From JBPYCR01 sp051846935 (lineage in GTDB: Bacteria > Bacillota > Bacilli > Bacillales > Amphibacillaceae), in assembly GCF_051846935.1 (NCBI RefSeq), contig NZ_JBPYCS010000035.1, forward strand, positions 1 to 14,872: 14,872 nt of DNA, in the 5' to 3' direction. The notes under the pieces were generated by a model that worked only from the letters and a program-made list of their open reading frames with translations, ran no database searches and had not been told where the DNA came from. Positions 12,456 to 14,872 of this stretch are shown here, piece by piece. How positions within the stretch are numbered: the first letter of the stretch is position 1; every line of letters starts with the position of its first letter. The position numbers and the translations under genes were made by a program.

Positions 12456-14627
12456 TTACCGACTAAACGTAGTACAGTTTAAGAATTCAACTGCTTTCTC
12501 AGGCATAACTGGCTTGCTGAAATAATATCCTTGAATTCGATGTGCACCAAGCTTTTCCAGTATTTCAAACTGTTCAAATGTTTCAATACCTTCACTAATG
12601 GTCGTTAGCTTGAGACTATTCGCTATTTCGATTAATCCGCGTAATATTGCTTCTGATTTTCCTTCATCACTGACTACCTCCATAACAAAAGCTCGATCTA
12701 ATTTCATATATTGAAATGGCAATGTCTTCAGTAAAGATAAAGAGGAATATCCTGTACCAAAATCATCAATCGCTGTCTTGATACCTAGTTCATTTAATCT
12801 TTCCAATATATTAATAGCGCTACTAGTATCGTGTACGACGATCGATTCGGTTACTTCAAATACAAGTTTTGTCGGAGTAACTCCTGTTTCTTTAATAATC
12901 TGTTGCACATCCGCTAAAAAACCATCGTATTTCAACTGTTTTGTTGAAACATTTAACGTCACTGAAAAATCATGATAACCAGCTTGTTCCCAGCGAACTA
13001 CTTGCTTTGCCACTTCTTTCATCAGCCAGCGTCCAGCATCAACAATTTTTTCGTTTTCTTCTAATAACGGAATAAATTGAGCAGGACGTATCTCACCTAA
13101 AACAGGTGACTTCCATCGCATCAATGCTTCAAAGCTAACAATGCGATTTTCAGAAATGCTATAGATCGGCTGATAAACGAGATAAAACTCTTCATTTTCA
13201 AGCGCGTTTGCTAAATTATTCGTTAACTGGCGTTGTTGTTCACTCTTATCTGCTAGTTGTTCGGTGAAATAGACAAATTGGTTCCCTCCACACTTTATTG
13301 CCTCATGACAAGCAAACAATACATCTTGCATAATAATGTTTTTACCTTCTTTAATTTCAGCAGTCCGAACTCCGACACTAGCCGTTATATTCAAGAGAGT
13401 ACTCCGCCCAATAGGAATAGGCTCTTCCATTTTCCGAACTATTTCAGCGGCCATTTCACATTGTTTATGGAACGATTCATCCTCTGTAGTGATAACAAAT
13501 TCCTCATCACCCACACGATAGACATTGATTTTCTTTTGTATACCTCTTAATCGATTACTCACTTCATACAGTAGCTGGTCGCTAACATCGTAACCGAGAC
13601 GCTCTGTCACCTCTAAAAAACGATCTAATTTGATTAAATAAAAGGTAACACTTGCTTCTGGAGCTTGGTCTTTTTTCTTTTCTATATTAGATTCGAGTCG
13701 TACACGATTCCCAAGTCCTGTTAGCAAATCTTGTTCAGCCTGCAGCTTTTCTCTTCGCTGGACTCGTATTAAATAGAAAAAAACAACAAAAATAATAAGC
13801 AGTGCACCAATTACCAATAACAAATTGAACGAGAGGGACCAAAATATTTCGTCCGTTGCATCATTTGAGCTCGAATCAACTACAACGACCCAATCATTAA
13901 ACGTCGTCTTGTATTTTATAAAGCGAAAATCGTTTTCTGTATCTGCCCAACTTCCCGCTTGTTGCGTATCCATTCTTTTTAACAGCTGTTCACTATGTGG
14001 TATCGTTCCTTCAAATGATGCTTCATTCGAATTGAATAATACATCTTTATCTTTAAGTAAAAAAACAGTTCCAGGCAAATTTGATGCCTCAACGAGTTCA
14101 CTTACAATATCGCTTAAATTTACGACACCCGAAAGTACACCAATTGTTTCTCCATTACCATTCTCAACTGGCGCAAATATGGCAGTTACCTGTTGCGACG
14201 CATCTTCGTTTAATGAGAATACATCACTAAATACAAGCTCACCATTTAATGCTTTTTCAAAATAGTCTCGTTGTTGCACTTTAAAATGATCACCATCAAG
14301 TGATTTTATAATCCCCTCAGGAGTGATAAAGCTAAGTCCTACAAAATAAGGAATACTTTCAGTTTGTATAGACAAAAATTGTGTAATATCTTCATCCTTT
14401 TCTATCATATAAGGAATATGGTTCGCTAATAATTTTATATCTAACGTACGTTCCAACGAAAAGCGTTCCACTTCCGCAACAAAACCATTTAGTAATTCAT
14501 CCGTCTCTCGCTCTACAGATTGCAATACGAAATTTTTAGTACTTTTATAATTAACGATTGCAAAATAAACAGTTCCTATAAAGACAAGACCTAATAATAC
14601 ATAAATTAATAAATGCCGTTTCTTCAT
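12456..14627 (-). CDS. Membrane dCache-GGDEF-EAL protein, predicted c-di-GMP phosphodiesterase
   Basis: A 723-residue membrane sensor. TM1 (about residues 6-25), an extracellular dCache-like domain (about 30-255, with FSDVFSLNEDASQQVTAIF), TM2 (about 263-288), GGDEF (about 297-455), EAL (about 470-715). The GGDEF signature is GDEEF (373-377) instead of GGDEF. The usual LDxDxFKxIND segment is IKLDRFLEVTE, and no RxxD inhibitory site precedes the signature, so cyclase activity is unlikely. The EAL domain keeps its residues: FEAL (E500), N559, E591 in FEVTES, DDFGTGYSS (D621, D622), K642, E679 in SEGIE, and Q699. It should therefore hydrolyse c-di-GMP in response to an external ligand, perhaps with the GGDEF acting as a GTP sensor. 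The start ATG has only a weak site (GGATGTGTG). The stop codon sits in the loop of a GTCGG/CCGAC hairpin. Confidence 0.9.
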   Translation of the reverse strand: MKKRHLLIYVLLGLVFIGTVYFAIVNYKSTKNFVLQSVERETDELLNGFVAEVERFSLERTLDIKLLANHIPYMIEKDEDITQFLSIQTESIPYFVGLSFITPEGIIKSLDGDHFKVQQRDYFEKALNGELVFSDVFSLNEDASQQVTAIFAPVENGNGETIGVLSGVVNLSDIVSELVEASNLPGTVFLLKDKDVLFNSNEASFEGTIPHSEQLLKRMDTQQAGSWADTENDFRFIKYKTTFNDWVVVVDSSSNDATDEIFWSLSFNLLLVIGALLIIFVVFFYLIRVQRREKLQAEQDLLTGLGNRVRLESNIEKKKDQAPEASVTFYLIKLDRFLEVTERLGYDVSDQLLYEVSNRLRGIQKKINVYRVGDEEFVITTEDESFHKQCEMAAEIVRKMEEPIPIGRSTLLNITASVGVRTAEIKEGKNIIMQDVLFACHEAIKCGGNQFVYFTEQLADKSEQQRQLTNNLANALENEEFYLVYQPIYSISENRIVSFEALMRWKSPVLGEIRPAQFIPLLEENEKIVDAGRWLMKEVAKQVVRWEQAGYHDFSVTLNVSTKQLKYDGFLADVQQIIKETGVTPTKLVFEVTESIVVHDTSSAINILERLNELGIKTAIDDFGTGYSSLSLLKTLPFQYMKLDRAFVMEVVSDEGKSEAILRGLIEIANSLKLTTISEGIETFEQFEILEKLGAHRIQGYYFSKPVMPEKAVEFLNCTTFSR

Positions 14628-14785
14628 TTACACACATCCATAAAAAAGAGTAGAACGCATATTTAACCATGCTTTTAGTGTATCATAATCTAGGAGTCTA
14701 TTGAGTTTATTTATTTTTGCACAAAAATCAGATGAACGTCGACGGCAAAATCGAGACCTGTTGTATAGAAATTCATAGAACAAAC

Positions 14786-14815
14786 AAGGAACATCAACAA
14801 TTATAGATGTTCCTT
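14786..14815. terminator. Perfect 10-bp hairpin, probable terminator of a gene outside the window
   Basis: AAGGAACATC (14786-14795) and GATGTTCCTT (14806-14815) are exact reverse complements around ten bases. The minus strand continues TTGTTTGTT after the stem and the plus strand TTCTTAAAA, so it could terminate a minus-strand gene entering from the right. The stretch 14628-14785 shows no gene I trust. Confidence 0.55.
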
Positions 14816-14872
14816 TCTTAAAATAATATAATTTCATACCTTCTATAGTACCTAAGCACTTACGCTATTTTT

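Noticed and set aside
12456..12463. Hairpin at the EAL gene stop codon as a terminator
   Set aside because: The stem is only five pairs and no T-run follows.
14628..14837. 69-residue minus-strand frame ending right before the EAL gene start
   Set aside because: It spans a perfect 10-bp terminator-like hairpin, its ribosome binding site abuts the ATG, and the composition does not look like a protein.

Overview
The window looks like a chromosomal segment of a low-GC Gram-positive bacterium of the Bacillaceae type. The support is strong AGGAGG-type ribosome binding sites, non-ATG starts, a CcpA-type cre box, and a YdjO cold-inducible protein. The solute-binding lipoprotein is very acidic, which hints at a halotolerant bacillus (inference). 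There are no rRNA, tRNA, CRISPR or transposase sequences.

Layout. Positions 1-484 hold a small unknown gene on the minus strand whose 3' end lies in a perfect 30-bp inverted repeat at the window edge. A PRK06851-type P-loop protein follows (485-1537, minus), then a DUF779 protein (1673-2029, minus) and an ExaC/AcoD/AldB-like aldehyde dehydrogenase (2312-3832, minus). The dehydrogenase has a good sigma-A promoter and a perfect cre site, so it is probably catabolite-repressed. A compact minus-strand group follows, terminated at about 3980: CynX/NimT-type MFS transporter (5186-6406), Cof-type HAD phosphatase (4376-5116), and YdjO (4098-4280).

Positions 6863-9988 (minus) are a TRAP transporter of the TAXI type: a solute-binding lipoprotein followed by a fused 4TM/12TM permease. 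A strong hairpin between them could set unequal expression. A YczE-like membrane protein (10411-11055, plus) diverges from it. Next come a TIGR00266/AIM24 family protein (11307-12101, plus), an intergenic block of three tandem stem-loops, and a convergent membrane-bound dCache-GGDEF-EAL protein (12456-14627, minus). That protein has a decayed GGDEF motif and an intact-looking EAL domain.

The most striking observation is that the TAXI solute-binding protein is circularly permuted. After a normal lipoprotein signal, the part that is normally C-terminal comes first. The part that is normally N-terminal, including the GTGSQGGTYYPLGG signature, comes second. Total length is normal, and each half is present once and open throughout. 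Other points worth a second look are the 30-bp inverted repeat that could switch the C-terminus of the first gene (or mark an assembly fold-back), the loss of the first P-loop in the duplicated PRK06851 protein, and the tandem stem-loops at 12161-12297.
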